DNA of 64,000 bases, from assembly GCF_000222485.1 (NCBI RefSeq), contig NC_015914.1:4074001-4138000 (forward strand). Direction: 5' to 3'. The DNA comes from Cyclobacterium marinum DSM 745 (GTDB lineage Bacteria; Bacteroidota; Bacteroidia; Cytophagales; Cyclobacteriaceae). A program made the position numbers and the translations under genes. Below are positions 36,076-46,048 of the stretch, in pieces; position 1 is the stretch's first letter; the number at the start of each line of letters is the position of its first letter. The notes beneath the pieces are model-generated. The model was not told the DNA's origin, did not search any database, and saw only the letters and a list, made by a program, of their open reading frames with translations.

Positions 36076-37395
36076 ATGTCAGCAACGAAATCACAGGAAT
36101 ACGTTCAATACAAAGTAAAGGATATTTCTCTTGCCGATTACGGTCGAAAAGAAATTAGACTTGCCGAAAGTGAAATGCCCGGACTAATGTCCTTAAGAGA
36201 AGAATTTGGGGAATCCCAGCCTTTGAAAGGGGCAAGAATTGCGGGTTGTCTTCACATGACAATTCAAACTGCAGTATTGATCGAAACTTTGGTCGCTTTG
36301 GGTGCTGAGGTTACTTGGTCTTCTTGTAATATTTTTTCTACTCAAGATCATGCCGCAGCAGCTGTGGCCGCAGCAGGTGTGAGTGTCTATGCATGGAAAG
36401 GGCTTTCCGAAAAAGACTTTGATTGGTGTATTGAACAAACACTTTTCTTTGGTGAAGAAAAAAAGCCTTTGAACATGATTTTGGATGATGGTGGAGATTT
36501 GACCAACATGGTATTGGATAAATACCCTGAATTAGTGGCCAATATTAAAGGACTTTCGGAAGAAACCACCACAGGAGTACATAGGCTTTACGAAAGGATG
36601 AAGAATGGCACATTGCCAATTCCTGCAATCAATGTAAACGATTCTGTTACCAAGTCTAAGTTTGACAACAAGTATGGTTGTAAAGAGTCATTGGTGGATG
36701 CCATAAGACGGGCCACCGATGTAATGATGGCCGGAAAAGTAGCCGCTGTGGCAGGTTATGGAGATGTTGGGAAAGGATCAGCTGCTTCTCTTCGTGGAGC
36801 AGGTGCTAGAGTGATCGTTTCTGAAGTGGATCCAATTTGCGCTTTACAAGCGGCAATGGATGGTTTCGAAGTTAAGAAAATGATTGATGCAGTTAAAGAA
36901 GCTGATATTGTAGTTACAGCTACCGGCAATAAAGACATTATTACTGAAGCGCATTTTAGGTCACTTAAAGACAAAGCCATTGTTTGTAACATTGGCCATT
37001 TTGATAATGAAATTGATATGGCCTGGTTGAATGGTGCTTATGGTGATACCAAAGATGAAATCAAGCCTCAAGTGGATCTTTACAATGTTGATGGAAACGA
37101 CATCATTATTTTGGCTGAAGGTAGACTTGTTAATTTGGGTTGTGCTACCGGCCACCCATCGTTTGTGATGTCCAACTCATTTGCTAATCAAACCTTAGCA
37201 CAATTAGAATTGTGGAACAATACCGACCAATACAAGCCGGGAGTATATATGTTGCCCAAGCATTTGGATGAAAAGGTTGCTGAATTGCACCTTAAAAAAT
37301 TAGGCGTTGAACTGGATCAATTGTCTGAAGACCAGGCCGAATATATCGGTGTAGCTCCTCAAGGACCATTTAAGCCTGATTATTACAGGTATTAA
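36076..37395 (+). CDS. ahcY: Adenosylhomocysteinase
   Basis: AhcY splits S-adenosylhomocysteine into adenosine and homocysteine, clearing the inhibitor of methyltransferases. It has 439 residues, the usual length. Visible motifs are the substrate region [16 protein letters not shown], the NAD-binding [29 protein letters not shown] near 227-255, and the C-terminal closing sequence FKPDYYRY. It is cytoplasmic. A strong terminator follows. A TAAATTTG -7-like element lies upstream at 36034-36041. Confidence 0.98.
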   Translation: MSATKSQEYVQYKVKDISLADYGRKEIRLAESEMPGLMSLREEFGESQPLKGARIAGCLHMTIQTAVLIETLVALGAEVTWSSCNIFSTQDHAAAAVAAAGVSVYAWKGLSEKDFDWCIEQTLFFGEEKKPLNMILDDGGDLTNMVLDKYPELVANIKGLSEETTTGVHRLYERMKNGTLPIPAINVNDSVTKSKFDNKYGCKESLVDAIRRATDVMMAGKVAAVAGYGDVGKGSAASLRGAGARVIVSEVDPICALQAAMDGFEVKKMIDAVKEADIVVTATGNKDIITEAHFRSLKDKAIVCNIGHFDNEIDMAWLNGAYGDTKDEIKPQVDLYNVDGNDIIILAEGRLVNLGCATGHPSFVMSNSFANQTLAQLELWNNTDQYKPGVYMLPKHLDEKVAELHLKKLGVELDQLSEDQAEYIGVAPQGPFKPDYYRY

Positions 37396-37411
37396 ATAAA
37401 AAGTAATTAAT

Positions 37412-37446
37412 AAAAAACCTCAATCGATAGGATTGGGGTTTTTTTG
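37412..37446 (+). terminator. Terminator of ahcY
   Basis: AAAAACCTCAATC and GATTGGGGTTTTT form a stem around GATAG, followed by a T run. It begins 17 bp after the ahcY stop. Confidence 0.9.
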
Positions 37447-37757
37447 TTTTAAATAGATCATTTCTATTGTTAATTCGATTTTGGGTTAAATCAAAATACT
37501 GCAATAGACAACTTAAATTGGCTGAAAAGACCTCAAGATCAGCTACTTCGTTTTTGCTTGCAATCTTAACCTAGCAATGCTTTGCTATGCGATTGTAAGG
37601 CTCATTGAGAAGACTCAGGAGATTCTATCACATGCTCTTGCTAAGGGGAGGAATTTCACTTCATATTTGAAACTGAAAAAAATTACAACCTTATGGAGTG
37701 ATTAGAAGTAAAACTGTGTTAATTAGTATTCATGGATTTAATGATAATTCACAAATT
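37447..37757. other. Gene-free stretch with an imperfect hairpin
   Basis: No gene is seen between the ahcY terminator and the DoxX gene. An imperfect inverted repeat GCTTGCAATC (37556-37565) / GATTGTAAGG (37591-37600) encloses TAGCA...TGCTA and could fold into a long hairpin. Its role is unknown. Confidence 0.5.
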
Positions 37758-38147
37758 ATGAAATCAGTATCATATTTAATGGTTAGATTAGGCATTGGCA
37801 TAAGTATGCTGGGCCATGGTTTGGTAAGGATTCCAAAACTTAATGCTTTTAGCGAGGGGATGATCAATAATTTTCAGAGCGCTCCACTTCCGGACTTTTT
37901 ACTTATCCCTTTTAGTTTTGCACTTCCATTTATAGAGTTCTTATTGGGTTTACTTCTAATCATAGGCTGGCAAACCAAACGCGCAGCTATTGTAGGTGGT
38001 TTTTTAATGCTGGCATTAATTGCAGGAACATCTTTAATTGAAAACTGGTCTGCTTTGCCTTCTCAGATGATTCATTTGCTGTTTTTTATTTTGGTTTATG
38101 AATTTAATCAAGCCAATGCATTTGCCTTAGATAGTAAAAAGGATTAA
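37758..38147 (+). CDS. DoxX-like membrane protein
   Basis: The protein has 129 residues from ATG 37758 (MKSVSYLMVRLGIGISMLGHGLVRIP); a start at 37698 would add 20 residues that do not fit. Four transmembrane helices are visible, with the HGLVRIPKL and GWQTKRAAIVGG loops typical of the DoxX superfamily. Some members are linked to thiosulfate or redox metabolism. A Crp/Fnr regulator gene starts 10 bp downstream, so the pair is an operon and the regulator may sense the same stress. Confidence 0.82.
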   Translation: MKSVSYLMVRLGIGISMLGHGLVRIPKLNAFSEGMINNFQSAPLPDFLLIPFSFALPFIEFLLGLLLIIGWQTKRAAIVGGFLMLALIAGTSLIENWSALPSQMIHLLFFILVYEFNQANAFALDSKKD

Positions 38148-38157
38148 GTTAGGTGAG

Positions 38158-38823
38158 ATGATAACAAAAGAAAACTTAAACAGTTATTTGACATTTTTTT
38201 CTGATTCTAAACTATTAGCTGCTTTGGGTAATGAAGGTAGAATCATTGAAGTAAAAAGCGGGGAGGCGATAATAGAACCCGGCCAATTCATTAAAATGGT
38301 TCCTATTTTGCTAAGTGGAAGCATTAAAGTTTTGCGCTTAGATGAAGAAGGAAGAGAGCTCTTATTGTACTACATAGACCCGGGAGAAACCTGTGCTTTA
38401 TCCTTAACTTGTTGTTCATCTTATAAACCAAGTGAGATTAGGGCTGTGGCTGAGGAAGATTGCGTGATTCTGAGTGTTCCTGTGGATAAGCACGAAAAAT
38501 GGACAGAGGAGTTCAAACAATGGAAGGATTATGTGACAGATTCGTACCGAATAAAATTTCAAGAATTGCTGAAAACACTTGATGCTGTTGCATTTAAACG
38601 CATGGACGAAAGATTGATGCGGTATTTGGTTACAAAAATGAAGCAGTTGAAAACCAATGAACTTTCCACCACCCATCAGGAAATCGCCAATGAATTGGGC
38701 ACTTCTAGAGAGGTGATTTCAAGGTTACTCAAACAATTAGAGAAAAAAAAGTGGATCGAATTAGGTAGGAATGTGATTTATATAAGAGATGATTTTGAGG
38801 AATTGATTAGTCAGATGAACTGA
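38158..38823 (+). CDS. Cysteine-rich Crp/Fnr-family regulator
   Basis: The 221-residue transcription factor has a cyclic-nucleotide-binding fold (about 20-135) and a C-terminal winged helix (TTHQEIANELGTSREVISRLLKQLEKKKWIEL). The cyclic-nucleotide pocket is not conserved. Instead the barrel carries GETCALSLTCCSS with C79, C85 and C86, a cluster that could be a thiol or metal sensor. Similar Crp proteins in Bacteroidota lie near sulfur and persulfide genes; here the partner is a DoxX-like protein. The signal sensed is an inference. Confidence 0.88.
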   Translation: MITKENLNSYLTFFSDSKLLAALGNEGRIIEVKSGEAIIEPGQFIKMVPILLSGSIKVLRLDEEGRELLLYYIDPGETCALSLTCCSSYKPSEIRAVAEEDCVILSVPVDKHEKWTEEFKQWKDYVTDSYRIKFQELLKTLDAVAFKRMDERLMRYLVTKMKQLKTNELSTTHQEIANELGTSREVISRLLKQLEKKKWIELGRNVIYIRDDFEELISQMN

Positions 38824-38989
38824 TCAACCGAAAATTGGATTTTTTAATAAGGGTATCAAAAACTAATTGTAAAGTTATTATTTATAATAGATCGGAGGAA
38901 AACCTGTCACTTTCCCTTGATTAAAATAGCCATGGCCTTATTTGCTAAGGGTAATTTTAATTTTACCTTATTGTCATTATCTTAGGTTT

Positions 38990-41900
38990 ATGATTCGATG
39001 GCATCTTTTGCTCTTTGCTGTATTTTCTTGTTTTTCAAATCTTTTAGGGCAAGAGTATAATTTAAGGAAGCTTCAAACTGATCAAAAGCTGTCTAGCGGT
39101 CATGTACAGGCTATTTTTAAAGACTCCGATGGGTATATGTGGTTTGGGACAAGCAATGGGCTAAACCGATATGATGGAACAACCATAAAAACTTTTTTTG
39201 CAGATGAAAGTGATTCAAATGCGCTATATAGCAATGATGTTTATGATATTTTTGAGGGGATAGGCGGAGATCTTTGGCTGAAAAATGAGGATTCCATTTT
39301 CAACGTATACATTAAAAATAAGGGAGTTTTTATCCGAGATTTTGATGCCATCAAAAACCGATACAAATTAAAAAGTAAGGAGGTAAATAAAATTTTTGTG
39401 GATTCACAAAAGAGGTTATGGTTTTTACATCCCTTTGATGGACTGACATTATATTTTCCGGAAAAGGATGAGTCAAAATACTTAATAAGTAAACCTTCTG
39501 AAACGGCAAGTTTGAGTTTTAATAATGTAACGGATATCCAAGAAGATTTGAATGGTGATATCTGGTTGGTTTATGACAATGGCTCAGTAGACATTCTGTC
39601 AGGCGAGTCATTAAAAGTTTCCGGTCAATTCGAAATAGATGAAGAATATGGTAGGAACCAAAGGTTTAATTTTAAAATCAAGCTTGACAAGCAGGGCGGT
39701 GCTTGGGTTTTCTGTCCTAATTTTGCTTTGGGCGTTTTTTATCTAGATCGAAAGACCCAAACCTTAAAGGCTATCAATGAAAACTCGAAGGGGTTAAAAC
39801 TGAATAATTCATTGGTAAAAGCAGTTTTGCCCCGCTCCAATGGTGAGGTATGGATAGGTACAGACCATGGGGGAATAAATATTATCAATACAGATAAGAG
39901 TAAAGTTCGTTATCTTTTAAATCAACCGGATAATCCTTACTCTTTATCCCATAACGCTGTCTATTCATTGTTTGAAGATGATCAGGGTATAGTTTGGATT
40001 GGCACCCACAAAAAGGGTGTAGAGTTATACCACCCTGATTTTAGCAGGTTTGCTTTGGTGAAAAGAGAAATAGACCTAAGCAAGCCCTACCCAATGAATG
40101 ATGTAAATGCCTTTGAAGAAGATGCAGCTGGAAATATATTTATCGGAACCAATGGGGGAGGTTTATGGCAATATTCCCCTGAAGATGGTGCAATTACAGA
40201 TGTTGTAACATTTGGGAGAACTTCACTCCCAAAAGATTTGGTGGTTGTAGACTTATTGACGGATAGTGAAGGCGTGTTATGGATAGGTACTTACCAGAAT
40301 GGTTTGTATGCCTATGACAATGAATCTTTGATACACTTTGCACCGGGGATGGAAAAAAATGCCGGAACTTTAAAGGACAATAATATTTGGAACCTTTATG
40401 AAGACAGTAAAAAGCGATTGTGGATAGGTACGCTTAGAGAGGGACTTTTTTTATACAACCAGGCGGAAAATTCCTTTGTACAGTTTACTGAAGCCGGGAA
40501 CGGATTGGCGTTAAAAAACCTCTACATTACCGGAATAACTGAGGATGAGCACGGAAATATTTGGTCCGCAGGGATTAAGGGCATCGATGTCTTTAATCCG
40601 GAAACCGGATATTATAAGTATTTTCCGGGAGGCATAGGAGATGAATCAGGTTTAAGTAGCAATGAAGTTTCAGACCTTATCAAAGATAAATACGGAAAGA
40701 TATGGATTAGTACCCATAAAGGCCTTTGCTATTACGATGATCAGACCTCTCAATTTGTCGTTTTCGATCGATCAGACGGGTTAAAAAATGAATTTTTGGT
40801 CAGTTTAGTTGCGGATTCCCTTGGAGACTTATGGTTGAGTTCTCAAGAGGGTATCATTCATGCGATGATAGACAGATCCGGTCCTAAATTAAAAGCTGAT
40901 TTTAGGGTGTTCAATGCAAGAGATGGTCTTCAAGGAGATTATTTCAATAAAAATGCGATGTTCATTGCTAAAAAAGGAGACATCTATTTCGGTGGGTCGG
41001 ATGGTTTCAATTTTGTAGATCCCACGGCTTTTTCATTTCATGAAGATGAACCACAGGTGGTTTTCTCAGCCTTCTCATTATTCAACCGGCAGGTATCCGT
41101 GAATGAAAATGTAAATGGCCGGGTTTTATTGAAAGAACCTTTGGATCATTCTCGCAGCATTCAATTGAACCATGATGAAAACATTTTTGCCGTTTCATTT
41201 TCTTCAATGAATTACCTTAATCCGGAAAAAAGCAGTTTCCAATATAAATTGGAAGGCTTTAGCAATGATTGGACTAACCTTACGGAGCCTCCATTTGAAG
41301 TTACCTTTACAAATTTGGATCCCGGTAAGTACCAACTATTGGTAAAAGCCTCTAGTATAGATGGTATTCCGGGGTCTGAAACAGCAGCTTTGGATATAGA
41401 GGTTTTGGCCCCTTTTTGGAAAACCGGTGTAGCCTACCTTATTTATTCATTGTCATTTTTATTGTTATTGGGTGTCACGTGGAGGTGGTTTGTAAACAAA
41501 GAACGTCTCAGAATAAAAAGGCAGGGAGAAATTAAAGAAATCCAAAGACGGGCTGAATTAGACCAAATGAAAAGTCGTTTTTTTACCAATGTAAGCCACG
41601 AATTTAGAACTCCACTTACCTTGATTTTGGCGCCTATAGAAAAATTAAGAGAGGAGTATGTAGAAGGTTCGACAAATTTCCACTTAAAAACAATTCAGAA
41701 AAATGCCCTTAAATTATTGACGCTTGTCAACCAATTAATGGACATTAGGAATATTGAAATGCAAAGCATTCAATTGGTTAAGGCTGAAGGTGATATTGTA
41801 GCATTGATTAAGGATCAAGTGCTTGCTTTTCAGAGTCTTTCTATTCATACCAATATTGAATTGTCCTTCAGTACTGAAGTAGAAAATTTACATTGTTCAT

Positions 41901-43099
41901 TTGATTCAGATAAGATTGAAAAAATCATCAATAACCTAATGTCCAATGCCTTTAAGTTTACGAATGAAGGTGGGCGAATTGAGGTGGAATTAAGCTTCAG
42001 GCAAGATGGTCCAAATCAAGGGGTTTTGACAATTCATGTAATAGATTCTGGCATAGGTATACCTAAACATCTTCAGAAACGAGTCTTTGAAAGGTACTAT
42101 ACCACCAATGCCAACCAAAATCAGGGAACAGGAATTGGTCTAGCATTGGTAGATGAATTTGCTAAAATGCATGGTGGGGAGGTTAGCTTAGATAGCGAAA
42201 TTGGGCAGGGGTCAACATTTACGGTTAGAATTCCACTAGAGCTAAGGAAGGGGTACAAGCCTTTTGGGGGTGAATCTTTATTTTCTGATGGGGAGGAATT
42301 GCTTGAAGAAAATCTGAAAGAAGGGGTTGACCAAAAGCCGAAACTTCTTCTGGTGGAAGATAATGTAGACCTTAGGCAATACCTCTATGAGGTGCTAAAG
42401 GAGGATTATGTAATAGACCAAGCAGCCAATGGTGAAAAAGCATTAATAATAGCGCAAGAAAAGATACCCGATATAATTCTTTCCGATATTATGATGCCGG
42501 AAATGGATGGGGTAACCTTGTGTAAACACATTAAAAGCAATCTTAAAACCTCCCACATACCCGTGGTATTACTGACCGCGAAAACTGCGGAAGAAGCCCA
42601 TTTATCCGGAATGGCCTCCGGTTGCAATTTATACCTTGAAAAGCCCTTTAACCTTGAGCTTCTTCGTTCTGGTTTACAAAATCTTTTGGAGGAAAAAAGT
42701 AGACTACAGCAACATTATCAGAAAATCATATCTGTCCAAACCAGTGAGCCGGAATTGGTGTCATTGGATGATAAATTGATACAAAAAGCCATTGCTTTAG
42801 TAGAAAGTGAAATAGAAAATCCGGACTTTTCTGTAGAAACCTTGAGCAAAGAATTAGGGATGAGCAGAATGCATTTGTATAAAAAATGCAATGCCCTAAC
42901 AGGACAAAGTCCTTTGGAATTTATCCGATCCATTCGGCTGCAAAGGGCTGCCCAATTATTAAGGTTAAACCAGTTTTCGGTTTCAGAGGTGGCTTATCAA
43001 GTTGGGTTTAATAATGCCAAGTATTTTTCGAAACACTTTAAAAATTATTTTAGAACTTTACCTTCACAATATCAAAAACAAAACAAAAATGATGCGTAA
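38990..43099 (+). CDS. Hybrid two-component system regulator (HTCS)
   Basis: The protein has about 1369 residues from ATG 38990. A signal peptide (LLLFAVFSCFSNLLGQ) and a periplasmic region of two seven-bladed propellers are followed by a Y_Y_Y domain (SVNENVNGRVLL to SSIDGIPGSETAAL) and one transmembrane helix (AYLIYSLSFLLLLGVTWRWFV). The kinase has H870 (NVSHEFRTPLTLIL) and an ATPase G box GTGIGLALV. The receiver has D1166 (ILSDIMMPEMDG), and an AraC-type HTH ends the protein. Such one-protein sensors switch on glycan-use genes when an oligosaccharide binds the propellers. The fucosidase gene overlaps its 3' end by 11 bp. Confidence 0.94.
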   Translation: MIRWHLLLFAVFSCFSNLLGQEYNLRKLQTDQKLSSGHVQAIFKDSDGYMWFGTSNGLNRYDGTTIKTFFADESDSNALYSNDVYDIFEGIGGDLWLKNEDSIFNVYIKNKGVFIRDFDAIKNRYKLKSKEVNKIFVDSQKRLWFLHPFDGLTLYFPEKDESKYLISKPSETASLSFNNVTDIQEDLNGDIWLVYDNGSVDILSGESLKVSGQFEIDEEYGRNQRFNFKIKLDKQGGAWVFCPNFALGVFYLDRKTQTLKAINENSKGLKLNNSLVKAVLPRSNGEVWIGTDHGGINIINTDKSKVRYLLNQPDNPYSLSHNAVYSLFEDDQGIVWIGTHKKGVELYHPDFSRFALVKREIDLSKPYPMNDVNAFEEDAAGNIFIGTNGGGLWQYSPEDGAITDVVTFGRTSLPKDLVVVDLLTDSEGVLWIGTYQNGLYAYDNESLIHFAPGMEKNAGTLKDNNIWNLYEDSKKRLWIGTLREGLFLYNQAENSFVQFTEAGNGLALKNLYITGITEDEHGNIWSAGIKGIDVFNPETGYYKYFPGGIGDESGLSSNEVSDLIKDKYGKIWISTHKGLCYYDDQTSQFVVFDRSDGLKNEFLVSLVADSLGDLWLSSQEGIIHAMIDRSGPKLKADFRVFNARDGLQGDYFNKNAMFIAKKGDIYFGGSDGFNFVDPTAFSFHEDEPQVVFSAFSLFNRQVSVNENVNGRVLLKEPLDHSRSIQLNHDENIFAVSFSSMNYLNPEKSSFQYKLEGFSNDWTNLTEPPFEVTFTNLDPGKYQLLVKASSIDGIPGSETAALDIEVLAPFWKTGVAYLIYSLSFLLLLGVTWRWFVNKERLRIKRQGEIKEIQRRAELDQMKSRFFTNVSHEFRTPLTLILAPIEKLREEYVEGSTNFHLKTIQKNALKLLTLVNQLMDIRNIEMQSIQLVKAEGDIVALIKDQVLAFQSLSIHTNIELSFSTEVENLHCSFDSDKIEKIINNLMSNAFKFTNEGGRIEVELSFRQDGPNQGVLTIHVIDSGIGIPKHLQKRVFERYYTTNANQNQGTGIGLALVDEFAKMHGGEVSLDSEIGQGSTFTVRIPLELRKGYKPFGGESLFSDGEELLEENLKEGVDQKPKLLLVEDNVDLRQYLYEVLKEDYVIDQAANGEKALIIAQEKIPDIILSDIMMPEMDGVTLCKHIKSNLKTSHIPVVLLTAKTAEEAHLSGMASGCNLYLEKPFNLELLRSGLQNLLEEKSRLQQHYQKIISVQTSEPELVSLDDKLIQKAIALVESEIENPDFSVETLSKELGMSRMHLYKKCNALTGQSPLEFIRSIRLQRAAQLLRLNQFSVSEVAYQVGFNNAKYFSKHFKNYFRTLPSQYQKQNKNDA

Positions 43100-45158
43100 A
43101 CAATTACTATTTGTCCTTACTCTTGTCCTTTTGGCGAGCTGTCGTCAGACTGAAACTGAGCCCATAGCTCCTGTTCATCCAATACCGGATGAAAAGCAAC
43201 TGGCTTGGCAAGATTTAGAATTTTATGCTTTTGCACATTTCAACATGAATACTTTTACCAATATGGAGTGGGGTATGGGGGATGAAGACCCTTCTCTTTT
43301 TAATCCCACAGATTTTAACCCGAAGCAATGGGCAAAGGTATGTAAGGAAGCAGGCATGAAAGGCATAATAATAACTGCAAAGCATCATGATGGATTTTGT
43401 CTTTGGCCTACAGCCACTACTGAGCATTCGGTAAAGAATGCAGCTTGGAAAGATGGTAAAGGGGATATAATCAAAGAAGTGTCTGAAGCTTTCAGGGCTG
43501 AGGGACTGAAATTTGGTGTATACCTTTCGCCTTGGGATAGAAATCATCCTACCTATGGCACACCGGAGTATATTTCTGTTTTCAGGGAGCAACTTCGAGA
43601 ATTATTGACCAATTATGGGGAGATATTTGAAGTCTGGTTTGATGGTGCAAATGGAGGTACCGGCTTTTATGGTGGTGCCAATGAAGAGCGAAGAGTAGAT
43701 AAAAAAAATTATTACGACTGGCCCACGACAATTAAAATTGTAAGAGAATTGCAGCCCAACGCTGTGATCTTCGGAGATGCAGGCCCCGATGTGAGGTGGG
43801 TTGGAAATGAACATGGTTTTGCCTACCCCACCACTTGGTCAAACCTAATGAGAGATTCAATTTATGGTGGTATGCCAGAATACTCAAAAAAATATTCTTC
43901 AGGACAGGAAAATGGCACCCATTGGGTACCTGCAGAAGCTGATGTTTCTATCCGTCCGGGCTGGTATTACCATGCTTATGAAGACCATAAGGTAAGGTCT
44001 CTTCCGGAATTGTTGGACATTTATTATAATAGTATTGGCAGAAATAGCTCCTTGTTGCTAAATTTCCCCGTAGATAGAACAGGGCAAATTCACGAAAATG
44101 ATGTGCAACAGCTCATGAAATTGGTGACAAAGGTTAAAGAAGATTTTAGCCAAAAGGTTTCCTTAAGTGTTAGCAATTTATCGGCATCTTCAGAAAATGG
44201 CGAGCACATGGTGGGTAATTTGCTCCAACCTGAAATGGAAACATTTTGGAATCCCAAATCAGGAGAACTGCCTGCAACAGTTACCATAGATTTTGGTGAA
44301 GAACAAACTTTTAACCGCTTTTTGGTGCAAGAGAATATTTCCTTAGGACAAAGGGTGAAGTCTTTTGAGCTTGAAATCAAAAATGAGAATGGGCAATGGG
44401 AACCCTTGGCCAAGGAGACCACCATAGGTTATAAAAGAATACTTAGACTTCCGGATACCAAAACATCGGCAGTGAGGTTCACCGTTCATGATGCCAAAGA
44501 AAGCCCGGTTATTAGTCACCTTGCATTTTACAATGCGCCTAAATTATTATTACCTCCTACAATTTCCAGGGATAAAAATGGTCTGGTAAGGTTTGATCTA
44601 AGTGAAGAAGGCTTGCTGTCCTTTTACACTTTGGATGGAAGTGATCCTAAAACTGATGGCCTTGCTTACGAAAATAGCTTTGAACTTATCAAGCCCGGAA
44701 CTTTGAAGGCAGTCTCCAAGGATCCGATCACAGGAAAATTTAGCGAACCGATAACGATAACTTTTTCTTTAGCCAAGAAAAAGTGGGTGGTAATAGCTCC
44801 GGAAAAGGATGCCAACCACCTGATTGATGATGACCCATCCACCAACTATACCAGTAAACAAAACAGGGCAAGCATAGATATGGGAGAAACTCAGGAGGTT
44901 TCCGGTTTTACCTATTACCCTATGCAGACCCGGTACATGTCAGGATTGATCAAGGACTTTGAATTTTATACTAGCCTGGATGGGAAAAACTGGCAAAAGG
45001 CTGCATCTGGGGAGTTTGGTAATATAGCCAATAGTCCCATAGAACAACAAGTAGAATTTGAACCCCGAACAGCTAGGTACATTCGATTGGTTGCCAAAAG
45101 TACAACCGATGGCCAAGCTGCTACTTTTGCCGAAATTGGGGTGTTATTAACTGAATAA
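43089..45158 (+). CDS. GH29-family alpha-L-fucosidase lipoprotein
   Basis: The enzyme has 689 residues from ATG 43089 (ATG 43092 also possible) and a lipobox LLASC with C18. The GH29 catalytic domain includes the active-site HHDGFCLWP and the nucleophile D185 in EVWFDGANGG. It is followed by two beta modules that look like chitobiase/F5-8 type C carbohydrate-binding domains (LYTLDGSDPKTDG-like region near 510 and TRYIRLVAKS near the end). It should remove terminal fucose from glycans at the outer surface or in the periplasm. The overlap with the HTCS gene makes it the likely regulated target. Confidence 0.9.
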   Translation: MMRKQLLFVLTLVLLASCRQTETEPIAPVHPIPDEKQLAWQDLEFYAFAHFNMNTFTNMEWGMGDEDPSLFNPTDFNPKQWAKVCKEAGMKGIIITAKHHDGFCLWPTATTEHSVKNAAWKDGKGDIIKEVSEAFRAEGLKFGVYLSPWDRNHPTYGTPEYISVFREQLRELLTNYGEIFEVWFDGANGGTGFYGGANEERRVDKKNYYDWPTTIKIVRELQPNAVIFGDAGPDVRWVGNEHGFAYPTTWSNLMRDSIYGGMPEYSKKYSSGQENGTHWVPAEADVSIRPGWYYHAYEDHKVRSLPELLDIYYNSIGRNSSLLLNFPVDRTGQIHENDVQQLMKLVTKVKEDFSQKVSLSVSNLSASSENGEHMVGNLLQPEMETFWNPKSGELPATVTIDFGEEQTFNRFLVQENISLGQRVKSFELEIKNENGQWEPLAKETTIGYKRILRLPDTKTSAVRFTVHDAKESPVISHLAFYNAPKLLLPPTISRDKNGLVRFDLSEEGLLSFYTLDGSDPKTDGLAYENSFELIKPGTLKAVSKDPITGKFSEPITITFSLAKKKWVVIAPEKDANHLIDDDPSTNYTSKQNRASIDMGETQEVSGFTYYPMQTRYMSGLIKDFEFYTSLDGKNWQKAASGEFGNIANSPIEQQVEFEPRTARYIRLVAKSTTDGQAATFAEIGVLLTE

Positions 45159-45285
45159 ATCAAAAAAGTAGCTTGATCGGTTAAAATACACCGCAATAAG
45201 GACTTAGCGATTGTTACCCGTTATACTGGATTGGTTTTTGTAACCAATTGATTGAATCAATTTTTAACTATAAACCACTGATATT

Positions 45286-45450
45286 ATGTTGACATGGGTA
45301 ATTACATTTCTTGTTGTAGCTTTAATCGCTGCGGTGTTAGGTTTTGGAGGAATAGCCTCCGGTTTGGCCTCAATAGCTAAAGTTATCTTTTATATATTTA
45401 TTGTTCTATTGTTGATAAGCCTTGTGGCAGGCGGTGTTAATGGCTTTTAA
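45286..45450 (+). CDS. DUF1328-family small membrane protein
   Basis: ATG 45286 to TAA 45448-45450 encodes 54 residues: [22 protein letters not shown], then [27 protein letters not shown]. Two hydrophobic helices joined by a Gly/Ser hinge match the DUF1328 (YtjA-like) family, which is widespread and stress-linked but functionally unknown. It is short enough to be missed by gene callers. Palindromes lie downstream. Confidence 0.9.
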   Translation: MLTWVITFLVVALIAAVLGFGGIASGLASIAKVIFYIFIVLLLISLVAGGVNGF

Positions 45451-45480
45451 ATCCCAATGCAATAGACCATCAATTATGGG

Positions 45481-45521
45481 TTGAATTGCGAGAAAATCAG
45501 GCTGATTTTCTCGCCATTCAA
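45481..45521. repeat. 41-bp near-perfect palindrome
   Basis: The arms GCGAGAAAATCAG and CTGATTTTCTCGC (45488-45500 and 45502-45514) pair perfectly around one base. After one mismatch they extend outward by six more pairs (TTGAAT/ATTCAA). There is no T run, so it is not a clear terminator. A second, weaker hairpin (AATCCCTCCCG/CGGGCGGGATT) follows at about 45561-45596. Confidence 0.7.
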
Positions 45522-45661
45522 AACTAATCTCAAACCCTATTACTTAATATGGGTTAAATACAAATCCCTCCCGATAGAAATTTGCGGGCGGGATTAGTAT
45601 TTTATGGCCTAATGAATAAAGTAACTTTCTTAAAGATTTGAAGTTTTGGCTATTAATTTTA

Positions 45662-46048
45662 TTACATCACATACTCTTCAAAAAGTTGCTGAAGGGTTTT
45701 TGGAAGATCTTTACTTAGTCCCGGATGAGGTCTGGAAGTTTGAATTATTGAGCTTCTTACTGCTGTAAGCCACCTAAACCTAGAAGCAAGATCCATATTT
45801 GCTATTGGTCCACCATCGTTTTCTCCTTTGCAAATCTTTTCAAAAGATTTTAAATTTTCATGGATCATTTCTAAATCTACATCTGCATCCAAAGTCACAA
45901 TTTTTTTCCGACAGAAGTGAAGTTTGACATCTAGAAAATTACTTTTGTGGTCGCACAAAATAACGCCAACATTTACAAATTCCTCCCGCTCCACCCTTGG
46001 AACAACCCGAAGGATAGCATACTCATATAAGTGATTTTCTTGCATCAT
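45662..46048 (-). CDS. DUF3037-family protein
   Basis: The protein has 128 residues. The start MMQENHLYEYAILRVVPRVEREEFVNVGVILCDHKSNFLDVKL is the DUF3037 signature. The rest is helical (IHENLKSFEKICKGE). Its start overlaps the HipA-like gene by 26 bp, so the two are translated from one message. DUF3037 genes are recurrently found next to HipA-like kinases. The biochemical role is unknown. The overlap and conserved order suggest a physical partner of the kinase, either an inhibitor or a substrate. Confidence 0.88.
   Translation of the reverse strand: MMQENHLYEYAILRVVPRVEREEFVNVGVILCDHKSNFLDVKLHFCRKKIVTLDADVDLEMIHENLKSFEKICKGENDGGPIANMDLASRFRWLTAVRSSIIQTSRPHPGLSKDLPKTLQQLFEEYVM

Noticed and set aside
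7085..45195. Short shared string TTAAAATA...ACCGCAATA at 7085 and 45181
   Set aside because: Only about 20 scattered bases match in AT-rich DNA and no structure is shared, so it may be chance.
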